A DNA stretch of 6,295 nucleotides from Bacteroidota bacterium. Its GTDB lineage: Bacteria > Bacteroidota > Bacteroidia > Bacteroidales > UBA1556. The position numbers were made by a program, and so were the translations under genes. The stretch is from positions 1 to 6,295 of the forward strand of contig QNXT01000213.1 in assembly GCA_003973505.1 (NCBI GenBank), read 5' to 3'. Each line of letters starts with the position of its first letter. Position 1 is the first letter of the stretch. Below are positions 1 through 6,295 of the stretch, piece after piece. Below the pieces are notes generated by a model. That model searched no databases. It worked only from the letters and a program-made list of their open reading frames with translations, and was not told the origin of the DNA.

Positions 1-1552
1 CAGACATCACAATATCAGATAGATAATGGAAGAAACAATCACCATCAATATCAGTACCCAAAGTGAAGTTCGTTGGTGCAGTTGCTTTTCCGGTATTAAT
101 ATCCCAAGCAGCTACAATAATATTTGGTAGTAAATTGTATGGTAACTTATTGACATTAATAGGAGCTGTAGCAGTATCAGAATCAGCCCATGCTGCAAAA
201 ATTTTAGTTCCATCTTTAGTGCGTCCAGCTTGAATACGCTCATCCCAAGTAATAGCATCACTACCTGATCCGTATCCGCAGTTGTTTTCATCAACAGGAA
301 CAGTATAAACACTACCTAAATGTTTAGCTTCCCATCCACTAGAAGTTTGATATACATCAAATACAGGATTATATACATGACCTGTTTCATCAACACCTGC
401 TACAGAATAGCTATATCCTAAAGAGTCTACAGCTGATGTAGAGTCGCAATAATCAGAAAAAGCTGCATTAACAGTAGCAATTAAATGAAGATAGCCATTA
501 GCGTCAACAACACCATCAACAGAGCTGGAAAATTGAGGGCGACTTGTTGTCATACCACGCATTGGCTGTAAATAGTTAGAAAATATAGGAAGGGTTGCAA
601 AATCGAAAGGAGTTTCCATTGCCCAAGTAGCACCATGGTCAGAAGTTTTCCATACTACAGGTTGATAAGAACGGTAGTCATGTCCTTGAACACGACCAAA
701 AGTCCAAACATAACCCGTTGCCCCATCGTCAGACCAAGCAGAATTCCAATGCCAAGCATAAGCAGCATCCGAACCGTCAGTGTTTTTTACGAAATTTGCA
801 TCACTATCCTTAATTTTATAGATAGTCCAATCAAATCCGTTTGTTGTAGAATTGAAAGTACCTGTGTAGATATAGCAAGTGTCAAATGTTTGAGGAGTGG
901 CAGTGTAAGCTGGACCTACAACATGAACTTTACCATCAGTACAAGCTGTGATGCCCATACGAACTAATGCACCATAAGAAGGAATGTATTGATTTACAAT
1001 GTTAGAGCTGTCAAATTGACCGCTACCAAAGTAATTATTGTCCCAATCGCCTGCATTATGTGAAGGGCCACAATATACAATAGAAGCAGCGTTTACATCA
1101 GTGTTTCCACTAGGGTTATAGATAGACCCTGAAGGATAACGATTGGCATGCGTTGCACTATTGGCTAGTAGCATGTGAGTGGTCCAAGTATCACCACCAT
1201 CAGTGGAAAATGAATGCATAACGTCACCTGATGAGGTGGCTCCATTGTCACCAACTTTTCCACGGTGAGTGAAGTTGATAAGACCGAGGTCTTCGTTTAC
1301 TGTTAAACAATTTGATTGTTCAACTAACATAGTGTAAACGTTGTTTGAATACCCCAAAGTAACAGCAGAAATAGCTCCTTTTGTACTTTTGCGGTGATTT
1401 ACAGGTCCTGGTACATCAAAACTAGATAAATCGTAGTTTGTAATCGCCTCAGGAGCCTTAGTGTTTACCTTATAGCCCTGAGTGCTTGGGCTTTGAGCAA
1501 AAGCCATAGTTCCAAGTCCCAATGCTAGGGAAAAAAGTAATAGTTTTTTCAT
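1..1552 (-). CDS. Exported Asp-box (BNR-like) protein, N-terminal 517 residues; 3' end outside window
   Basis: The reading frame is open from ATG at 1552 to the window edge, with no stop in 517 codons. The N-terminus is a classic Sec signal peptide: MKK, a hydrophobic stretch LLLFSLALGLGTM, then a probable signal peptidase I cut after AFA (residue 19), before QSPS. The mature part is acidic, rich in Thr, Ser, Asn, Tyr and Trp, and has 7 Cys in the visible part. Two Asp-box motifs (S/T-x-D-x-G-x-T-W) are visible at residues 116-123 (STDGGDTW) and 303-310 (TSDHGATW), with a degenerate one near 274-281 (SDDGATGY). These mark beta-propeller blades in sialidases and many other extracellular proteins. 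I do not recognise a specific enzyme, and no sialidase RIP or Arg-triad pattern is evident. In Bacteroidota such proteins often end in a type IX secretion sorting domain, but that end is not visible. All 10 Arg codons are CGT or CGC, suggesting high expression. A promoter lies about 45-75 bp upstream. Confidence is high that the gene is real and low on its function. Confidence 0.93.
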   Translation of the reverse strand, partial: MKKLLLFSLALGLGTMAFAQSPSTQGYKVNTKAPEAITNYDLSSFDVPGPVNHRKSTKGAISAVTLGYSNNVYTMLVEQSNCLTVNEDLGLINFTHRGKVGDNGATSSGDVMHSFSTDGGDTWTTHMLLANSATHANRYPSGSIYNPSGNTDVNAASIVYCGPSHNAGDWDNNYFGSGQFDSSNIVNQYIPSYGALVRMGITACTDGKVHVVGPAYTATPQTFDTCYIYTGTFNSTTNGFDWTIYKIKDSDANFVKNTDGSDAAYAWHWNSAWSDDGATGYVWTFGRVQGHDYRSYQPVVWKTSDHGATWAMETPFDFATLPIFSNYLQPMRGMTTSRPQFSSSVDGVVDANGYLHLIATVNAAFSDYCDSTSAVDSLGYSYSVAGVDETGHVYNPVFDVYQTSSGWEAKHLGSVYTVPVDENNCGYGSGSDAITWDERIQAGRTKDGTKIFAAWADSDTATAPINVNKLPYNLLPNIIVAAWDINTGKATAPTNFTLGTDIDGDCFFHYLSDIVMS

Positions 1553-1595
1553 GTTCTCTATTTTTAGTTAATAATAATTGAATTGTGCTAAGAGC

Positions 1596-1627
1596 CAAAA
1601 TTAATAAAAAAAAGATAGTCTTGCAAT
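1596..1627 (-). promoter_or_regulatory. Bacteroidota-type promoter for the exported protein gene
   Basis: Reading the minus strand, an exact TAnnTTTG box (TAATTTTG, 1603-1596) is preceded by ATTG (1627-1624), a 3-of-4 match to the TTTG -33 element. The spacing is 20 nt, within the range known for the primary sigma factor of this phylum. Transcription would start around 1590-1587, giving a leader of about 35 nt before the ATG at 1552. The leader contains only a weak purine stretch (AGAGAA) just upstream of the start, as is usual in Bacteroidota, where strong Shine-Dalgarno sites are uncommon. Confidence 0.6.
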
Positions 1628-1734
1628 ATTTTTTTTGTTCATTAAAACGAAAATTAGGTATGTGTTTAATGTCAGTTCTTTTATGTGCTAAAATCGTATG
1701 TAAACTAAATTTCACAATCTGTTTGCTTTAGACA

Positions 1735-1763
1735 GTAAAAAATATTTTATGAAAACGGTTTTC
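1735..1763 (-). terminator. Weak candidate terminator after murF-alr
   Basis: On the minus strand a 5-bp stem (GAAAA/TTTTC) with a CCG loop at 1763-1751 is followed after a few bases by ATATTTTTT. The stem is short and A/T-rich and lies about 90 bp past the murF-alr stop codon, so it may not terminate. No better hairpin plus T-run was found in this gap. Confidence 0.2.
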
Positions 1764-1848
1764 CTTGCGAGTTAAAACTTTATAGTATGTAGGAGTTTTT
1801 GGTTCTCAGTCAATTAAAGGTATAAATCGACCATAATAAAAAAGTGAG

Positions 1849-4341
1849 CTATTCTTGAAAATAAATACGCTTTACTCTTCTCGATACTGAAGTGAGGATT
1901 TCATAAGGAATGGTTCCTAACTGCTTTGCCATTTCACTAATAGGGAGGTCGTTTCCAAAAACAGTCACCTTGTCGCCTTCTTTGGCTTCGATATGGCTAA
2001 TATCAATCATGCACATATCCATACATACATTACCTACAATGGGGGCGAGCTGATTATGTATTTTTAAAACACCTTTTCCATTGCTAAGTCTTCGGTCTAA
2101 ACCATCTGCATAACCAATTGGTAGTGTGGCAATGGTCATATCTTCTTCTGCAAAATGACTACGGCTATAACCAATGCTTTCTCCTTTTTTAATGTTTTTT
2201 ATTTGAGAAATGGTTGTTATTAGGCTGCTTACATTCTCTAATTTAGGCTGAATTTCTTTATCGGAAGCAACTCCATAGATGCCGATGCCCAAGCGAACCA
2301 TATCAAAATGATATTCAGGAAAGCGGCTAATTCCTGCTGAGTTGAGTATATGTCGTATTATAGGATAATTAAAGGAATTGGTTATTTTTTTGCTACAACG
2401 GTCGAAGATTTTAATTTGTTCCCGCGTAAAATCGTCATGGGCATTTTCGTCAGAAGCGGCTAAATGCGAAAATACGGAACGGATGATGATTTTTCGGTTA
2501 GCTGATAAACGATTGATTAATTCATCCATATCATCCTCTTCAAAGCCCAATCGGCGCATTCCTGTATCGATTTTTAGGTGGATACCGATGGGTTTGTTTG
2601 CAGGAATATTATTTGATTTTATGGCATTCTCGAGTTTACTTAAAATGTTGAAACTGTAAATTTCAGGTTCTAATTGATGGTAAATCATCAGGTCAAATGC
2701 ATCTTGTTCGGGGTTCATTACCATTATGGGTAATGTGATTCCAGCCTTGCGCAATTCAATTCCTTCATCGGCATAGGCTACCGCCAGATAGTCGATATTG
2801 TGAAATTGTAATAGGTTGGCAATTTCGAAACTGCCACTTCCATACGAAAAGGCTTTCACCATGACCATAATTTTTACATCAGGCTTGGTTAAGCCCCGGA
2901 AAAAGTGAAAATTGTTAAGCAAAGCATTCAAATCAATTTCCATAACGGTTTCATGAACTTTTTGCTCTAAAATTTTATTGATTTTTTCAAATTCAAATTT
3001 CCGTGCTCCTTTTATTAAAATGGTTTCATGATTGAATTTCGTGCTTGGAAAATAGGTGATAAAATCAGCTGTTGAATCAAAGAAGTGACTTTCCATTTGA
3101 AAAAGAGCTCTTTGATGGCTGATGCTTTTTCCTATACCAATAACCCGGTCCACTTTTTTATTATGAAGCATTTCTGCTACTTCTTGATAAAGTACATATT
3201 CATCTTTACCACTTTGAAGAATGTCTGAAAGTATTACGGTTTTTCGTTTGTGTTGTTTTTGCTGACTCAAAAAATCGAGTGCTATGCTTAACGAACTTAA
3301 ATCGGAGCTATAACTGTCGTTAATAATTGAGCAATGATTTATTCCTTCTTTCAGTTCCAAACGCATGGCCACTGGAGCCAAACGTAATATTCGCTGCTTT
3401 ACTTCCTCGTTTGAATACCCGAAGAACAATAATACTGTGCTTAGGTGTAAGGCGTTTTCAATACTGGCATCATCCACAAAGGGAATAATAAATTCAACTT
3501 TACGGCCTTCATAAACCCCAGCAATATTTGTTTGCTTATTGGTTTTCTCTATTTGGTTTATAAAAAACTTGGCTTCTTTATTTTTAGAACTCCAATCAAT
3601 TAAATTTTTATTTCTAAAAAAATCAAGGCTGTAGATTCGCTCAGTAATACTACCATAATCGCTACAAAAGATTAGGGTGTTAACTTTTAAGAATAGCTTG
3701 AGTTTTTCGTTTATTTTTTGTCTTTCATCAACAAAACTTTGATCGTGAGCATGTCCAATATTAGAGAATATTCCAATACTTGGTTGAATAATGTCCTCAA
3801 GGTTTTGCATTTCTTCGGGTTCAGAAATACCAGCTTCGAAAATGCCAAGTGTGTGTTGCTTATTTATTTGTAGCACCGATAAAGGCACGCCAATTTGCGA
3901 GTTATAGCTTTTAGGACTCCGTACAATCTGGAATTTATCATTCATGCTTTGATAAAGCCACTCCTTGATGATGGTTTTACCATTGCTTCCCGTAATGCCA
4001 ATAATGGGTAAATCGAATTGAAGTCGGTGATACTTACTGAATTTCTGTAATGCAATTAAAGTGTTTTTTACAATGATAAAATTTGCATCTAAATTCGAAA
4101 AATCACTATGAAATTCTTGAACTAAAAAATTACGAACCCCTTTATTATAAAGTTCTACAACATAGCGTTGGCCATCGTTTCGCTTTGTTTTGAGGGCAAC
4201 AAACAGCACTTGATTTATGGTAATTAGCTTTCGACTATCAATAATGATGTCGCTCACCATAGCATCAACTTGGTCGTTTGCTATTAGCTCGCCCTGAGTT
4301 ACTTCGGCTATTTTGGCAATATTATAGTTTAGGTCTTGCAA
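1849..4341 (-). CDS. murF-alr: Bifunctional MurF ligase / alanine racemase
   Basis: This cytoplasmic protein of 830 residues joins two peptidoglycan enzymes. Residues 1 to about 458 are MurF, which adds D-Ala-D-Ala to UDP-MurNAc-tripeptide using ATP. Visible MurF features are the P-loop GITGSNGKT (115-123), SYNSQIGVPLS (145-155), EAGIS (169-173), NIGHAH (194-199), NDSY (341-344) and KGAR (444-447). Residues from about 463 are a PLP-dependent alanine racemase (L-Ala to D-Ala). PLP would bind K496 in VKAFSYG, with Y500 just after it. Other racemase features are K590 and R597 in LKIDTGMRRLG, R683 in MVRLGIGIYG, the probable catalytic Y725 in IGYSRS, PIGYADG (741-747) and CMD (773-775). Catalytic elements of both halves look intact. 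The start is inferred to be TTG at 4341-4339: a stop lies four codons upstream and the next in-frame ATG is residue 28, already inside the MurF N-domain. It is 9 bp from pdxA and probably co-transcribed with it. Fusions of this size and order are known in Bacteroidota. Confidence 0.96.
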   Translation of the reverse strand: MQDLNYNIAKIAEVTQGELIANDQVDAMVSDIIIDSRKLITINQVLFVALKTKRNDGQRYVVELYNKGVRNFLVQEFHSDFSNLDANFIIVKNTLIALQKFSKYHRLQFDLPIIGITGSNGKTIIKEWLYQSMNDKFQIVRSPKSYNSQIGVPLSVLQINKQHTLGIFEAGISEPEEMQNLEDIIQPSIGIFSNIGHAHDQSFVDERQKINEKLKLFLKVNTLIFCSDYGSITERIYSLDFFRNKNLIDWSSKNKEAKFFINQIEKTNKQTNIAGVYEGRKVEFIIPFVDDASIENALHLSTVLLFFGYSNEEVKQRILRLAPVAMRLELKEGINHCSIINDSYSSDLSSLSIALDFLSQQKQHKRKTVILSDILQSGKDEYVLYQEVAEMLHNKKVDRVIGIGKSISHQRALFQMESHFFDSTADFITYFPSTKFNHETILIKGARKFEFEKINKILEQKVHETVMEIDLNALLNNFHFFRGLTKPDVKIMVMVKAFSYGSGSFEIANLLQFHNIDYLAVAYADEGIELRKAGITLPIMVMNPEQDAFDLMIYHQLEPEIYSFNILSKLENAIKSNNIPANKPIGIHLKIDTGMRRLGFEEDDMDELINRLSANRKIIIRSVFSHLAASDENAHDDFTREQIKIFDRCSKKITNSFNYPIIRHILNSAGISRFPEYHFDMVRLGIGIYGVASDKEIQPKLENVSSLITTISQIKNIKKGESIGYSRSHFAEEDMTIATLPIGYADGLDRRLSNGKGVLKIHNQLAPIVGNVCMDMCMIDISHIEAKEGDKVTVFGNDLPISEMAKQLGTIPYEILTSVSRRVKRIYFQE

Positions 4342-4353
4342 ATCTTTGGCTTA
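4339..4353 (-). promoter_or_regulatory. pdxA stop / murF-alr TTG start junction
   Basis: On the minus strand the pdxA stop TAA (4353-4351) is followed by three codons (GCC AAA GAT) and then TTG (4341-4339), all in one frame. No ATG or GTG occurs in this frame before residue 28 of MurF. The sequence ahead of TTG (AAGCCAAAGAT) is purine-rich but has no strong Shine-Dalgarno match. Translation of murF-alr probably depends on ribosomes that have just finished pdxA (translational coupling); this is inference. Confidence 0.6.
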
Positions 4354-5463
4354 TGAGTTAACTTGGGGTAATTCACTTACTGAAATATCTCGCTCTCGAC
4401 GTCCTCGTTCTGGACGAGAAATCGGTAAAGGATTGGCGTTTATTTTGTCATATTCTTGTCTTTTTAAGAAAATGTCGCAAGCCATAAATACTGCAGCACG
4501 GAACGAATCAGGCATGGCTTTGTTTTTACCAGCAATTTCGTATGCAGTGCCGTGGTCGGGCGAAGTACGAACAATGGATAGACCCGCTGTGAAATTCACG
4601 CCATCTTCAAACGAAATAATCTTGAATGGTGTTAGTCCTTGATCGTGATACATGGAAAGAATGCCATCAAATTTTAGGAAATCGTCAGAACCGAAAAATC
4701 CATCAGCAGGGAAGGGACCAAAGGCTAAGATGCCTTTTTCTTTGGCTTCGTCTATTGCAGGAGTAACTACTTCAATTTCGTCTTTTCCCAAAAGTCCATT
4801 GTCGCCCGCATGTGGGTTTAGTCCCAATACAGCAATACGCGGTTTACGAATGCCAAAATCACGACGTAAACTATGTTCAAATATTTTTAATTTTCGAAGA
4901 ATTAAATCTTTGGAAATCGTGTCGGCAACCTGAGAAACAGGAATATGTCCTGTGACAACCGCTACACGCAGGGCTCTACTTGCCAAAATCATAAGCTCTT
5001 CATCTTGGGCAAATTTCTCGGCTAAATATTCCGTATGTCCTGGATAATTAAAATCTTCGGATTGTATATTGTCTTTATTAATAGGTGCAGTTACCAATAC
5101 ATCGCAGCCATTTGCTAAATCTTCAGTTGCTTTTTCGAGGGCAAGATAAGATAGTTTTCCTGCTTCGGCTGTAGATTGTCCTAATTCTACTTTTACTTCC
5201 TCTTTCGATACGTTTATGATGTTTAATCGCCTTGGATTTGCACTACTGCAATTCTTTATTAAGTTAAAATCGACATTGATATTTGGTATGGTTTTCCGAT
5301 GATAGGAACCCACTTTCGACAAGCCATAAACCACCGGAGTACATGTGTCAAACATGCGTGAATCATTAAATGTTTTAAGAATCACCTCATAGCCTATCCC
5401 ATTCAAGTCGCCATGACTTATAGCCACGCGCACTTTATTTTGTTTTTTATCTCTAATTTCCAT
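4351..5463 (-). CDS. pdxA: 4-hydroxythreonine-4-phosphate dehydrogenase PdxA
   Basis: PdxA carries out the NAD-dependent oxidation of 4-phosphohydroxy-L-threonine. Its product is condensed by PdxJ with deoxyxylulose 5-phosphate to make pyridoxine 5'-phosphate, in the DXP-dependent vitamin B6 pathway. The 370-residue protein shows the three metal-binding His motifs of the family: PGHTE (H143), NPHAGD (H218) and YHDQG (H273). It also has VTAPINK (124-130), GPFPADGFF (249-257) and RTSPDHGTAYEIAG (299-312). The N-terminal glycine loop reads SHGDLNGIGYE (16-26), where the E. coli enzyme has PGEPAGIGPD; this is likely a lineage variant. The E. coli enzyme has 329 residues. Here there is a longer charged C-terminus with an Arg-rich tail (SRPERGRRERDIS, 349-361). 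The ATG at 5463 has no clear Shine-Dalgarno sequence. The gene is 9 bp upstream of murF-alr and in the same frame. PdxA supplies a precursor of PLP, the cofactor of the racemase encoded next. Confidence 0.95.
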   Translation of the reverse strand: MEIRDKKQNKVRVAISHGDLNGIGYEVILKTFNDSRMFDTCTPVVYGLSKVGSYHRKTIPNINVDFNLIKNCSSANPRRLNIINVSKEEVKVELGQSTAEAGKLSYLALEKATEDLANGCDVLVTAPINKDNIQSEDFNYPGHTEYLAEKFAQDEELMILASRALRVAVVTGHIPVSQVADTISKDLILRKLKIFEHSLRRDFGIRKPRIAVLGLNPHAGDNGLLGKDEIEVVTPAIDEAKEKGILAFGPFPADGFFGSDDFLKFDGILSMYHDQGLTPFKIISFEDGVNFTAGLSIVRTSPDHGTAYEIAGKNKAMPDSFRAAVFMACDIFLKRQEYDKINANPLPISRPERGRRERDISVSELPQVNS

Positions 5464-5495
5464 TTTTGTACAATGCTTAAATAATGTAATTTTAC

Positions 5496-5516
5496 AATGA
5501 AAGAATGACTTTCATT
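5496..5516 (-). repeat. Inverted repeat II upstream of pdxA
   Basis: On the minus strand AATGAAAG and CTTTCATT form a perfect 8-bp stem around a 5-nt loop (TCATT), 4 bp downstream of inverted repeat I. The arms share the core CTTTCA/TGAAAG with inverted repeat I, so the four arms could pair in alternative ways. There is no T-run after it. Confidence 0.6.
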
Positions 5517-5520
5517 TTAA

Positions 5521-5542
5521 CTTTCAGGTGAAAAACTGAAAG
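5521..5542 (-). repeat. Inverted repeat I after the aminopeptidase gene
   Basis: On the minus strand CTTTCAG and CTGAAAG form a perfect 7-bp stem around an 8-nt loop (TTTTTCAC), beginning 3 bp past the aminopeptidase stop codon. The stem is followed by TTAAAATG, not by a T-run, so it is not a textbook intrinsic terminator. It could protect the 3' end of the upstream message. Confidence 0.6.
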
Positions 5543-5545
5543 ATT

Positions 5546-6295
5546 TTAGCTCATTTGCTGAATAAAATCGAATAATAATCGAGTTCCAACACCGGAACCA
5601 CCTTTGCTGCGGTAGCTATCTTTGGCATTTAATATAGAAGGCCCGGCAATATCCAAATGAATCCATGGGTAATCCACAAAATTTTCTAAAAATTTACCGG
5701 CTGTGATTGCTCCACCTTCGGCGCCACCCAAGTTTTTAATATCGGCCACATTCGATTTTATTTCTTCGTCGTACTCACTCCACATGGGGAATTCTACCAA
5801 GCGTTCGTAAACTTGCTCCGAGCTTTCGTTCAATGCTTTAATTTTGAAATCTTTATTACGCATGGCCACAATGCCATATTTTCCAATGGCTCGTGCTGCT
5901 GCCCCGGTAAGGGTTGCCAAATCGAGTACCATTTCGGGTTTGTATTTTTGCGCATAGCTCAGTGCATCAGCCAAAATCATACGCCCTTCGGCATCAGTAT
6001 TTATCACTTCAACGGTTTTGCCATTATGCATTTTAATCACATCGCCAGGAGCGTAAGCATTTCCGTCAGGACGGTTGTCAGTGGCAGGAATTAGCGCAAT
6101 TACGTGTACATTCAGTTTTGCTTTTGCAATAGCAAAAAGTGCTGTTGAAGCAGCAGCAGCACCACCCATATCCATGTGCATTCCATACATAAAGTCACCT
6201 GTTTTTATATTCAATCCTCCCGAATCGAAAACCACGCCTTTGCCTACAAATATGATTGGTTTTTTATTTTTAGGATTCTCAGGTTTCCATTCCAT
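5546..6295 (-). CDS. Leucyl aminopeptidase (peptidase family M17), C-terminal part
   Basis: This is the catalytic domain of an M17 cytosol-type aminopeptidase, which removes N-terminal residues from peptides using two metal ions and usually works as a hexamer. In residues counted from the window edge, the expected metal ligands are visible: K19 and D24 in GKGVVFDSGG, D42 in MDMGGAAA, and D101 and E103 in the family signature NTDAEGR (99-105). The catalytic Lys and Arg would be K31 (GLNIK) and R105. LATLTGA (126-132) is also typical. The protein ends QQMS and TAA. Full-length family members are about 450-500 residues, so roughly the first half lies beyond 6295. The Met codon exactly at the edge is almost certainly internal. 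The gene is co-directional with pdxA and 82 bp upstream of it. I give no symbol because pepA and pepB cannot be separated from this part. Confidence 0.95.
   Translation of the reverse strand: MEWKPENPKNKKPIIFVGKGVVFDSGGLNIKTGDFMYGMHMDMGGAAAASTALFAIAKAKLNVHVIALIPATDNRPDGNAYAPGDVIKMHNGKTVEVINTDAEGRMILADALSYAQKYKPEMVLDLATLTGAAARAIGKYGIVAMRNKDFKIKALNESSEQVYERLVEFPMWSEYDEEIKSNVADIKNLGGAEGGAITAGKFLENFVDYPWIHLDIAGPSILNAKDSYRSKGGSGVGTRLLFDFIQQMS

Larger units (their letters stand above)
1553..1848. other. AT-rich intergenic region between murF-alr and the exported protein gene
   Basis: These 296 bp have no convincing gene. The region carries the promoter at 1596-1627. On the minus strand, downstream of murF-alr, there is a T-run close to the stop codon (about 1837-1842) without a clear hairpin. 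Further on, a short inverted repeat (GAAAA-CCG-TTTTC, 1763-1751) is followed by a T-rich tract. An 81-codon open frame that crosses into the signal peptide region (1715-1470) is best explained as chance in AT-rich DNA. I found no tRNA, no known riboswitch and no repeat array. Confidence 0.7.
5464..5545 (-). promoter_or_regulatory. Leader region between leucyl aminopeptidase and pdxA
   Basis: This 82-bp gap holds two perfect inverted repeats (described separately), an 8-bp palindrome TTGTACAA (5466-5473) just ahead of the pdxA ATG, and a 7-codon ATG-to-TAA mini-frame (5515-5492). I see no clean TAnnTTTG promoter box on the minus strand here, so pdxA may be read from a promoter upstream of the aminopeptidase. 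The role is unknown; RNA-level control or transcript processing is possible. Confidence 0.4.

Noticed and set aside
635..967. 110-codon open frame on the plus strand
   Set aside because: It lies antisense to the exported protein gene, whose frame has a signal peptide and domain motifs; the plus-strand product has no recognisable feature.
1..1552. Sialidase assignment for the exported protein
   Set aside because: Asp boxes occur in many propeller proteins, and I could not find the RIP motif or the Arg triad expected of sialidases.
1470..1715. 81-codon minus-strand frame with a hydrophobic stretch
   Set aside because: It overlaps the promoter and the signal peptide of the exported gene in another frame; the hydrophobic part comes from AT-rich DNA and no start signal supports it.
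1553..1848. Small RNA or riboswitch in the long intergenic region
   Set aside because: Apart from a weak short hairpin there is no stable structure or known aptamer core that I can recognise.
2378..2659. 93-codon plus-strand frame
   Set aside because: It is antisense to the racemase half of murF-alr, where conserved catalytic motifs show the real coding strand.
4346..4933. Two plus-strand frames (4346-4642 and 4652-4933) in tandem
   Set aside because: Both are antisense to pdxA, whose three metal-binding His motifs establish the minus-strand frame.
5813..6094. 93-codon plus-strand frame
   Set aside because: It is antisense to the M17 peptidase signature NTDAEGR and neighbouring catalytic residues.
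6293..6295. Met codon at the window edge as the true start of the aminopeptidase
   Set aside because: M17 enzymes need an N-terminal domain of about 200 residues before this point; the Met is only where the window cuts the gene.

Overview
The window looks like Bacteroidota chromosomal DNA. It is AT-rich, and its four genes all lie on the minus strand, so transcription runs from high to low coordinates. Three things support the assignment. One gene encodes a MurF-Alr fusion, an arrangement characteristic of this phylum. The start sites lack a clear Shine-Dalgarno sequence. The one convincing promoter has the Bacteroidota-type TAnnTTTG box. A marine, sediment or gut member of Bacteroidales/Marinilabiliales is my guess; it is not proven by the sequence.

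In order of transcription: (1) 6295-5546, the C-terminal half of an M17 leucyl aminopeptidase, whose 5' part lies beyond the window; (2) an 82-bp gap with two perfect inverted repeats; (3) 5463-4351, pdxA, a vitamin B6 biosynthesis dehydrogenase; (4) after only 9 bp, and in the same reading frame, 4341-1849, a bifunctional MurF-alanine racemase that appears to start at TTG; (5) a 296-bp AT-rich intergenic region with a good promoter; (6) 1552-1, the first 517 residues of a large exported protein with a Sec signal peptide and Asp-box (BNR-like) motifs, whose 3' end lies outside the window.

The pdxA and murF-alr genes form a tight unit with a plausible logic. PdxA makes a precursor of pyridoxal 5'-phosphate, which is the cofactor of the racemase half of MurF-Alr. 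The racemase makes D-alanine, which after conversion to D-Ala-D-Ala by Ddl is added to the peptidoglycan precursor by the MurF half. The exported protein has its own promoter and a strong codon bias, so it is probably a separate, well-expressed surface or secreted protein.

Most of the window is ordinary housekeeping sequence, and I see no defence system, mobile element, CRISPR array or RNA gene. The points most worth a second look are the stop/TTG junction between pdxA and murF-alr, the uncharacterised exported protein, and the paired hairpins in front of pdxA.
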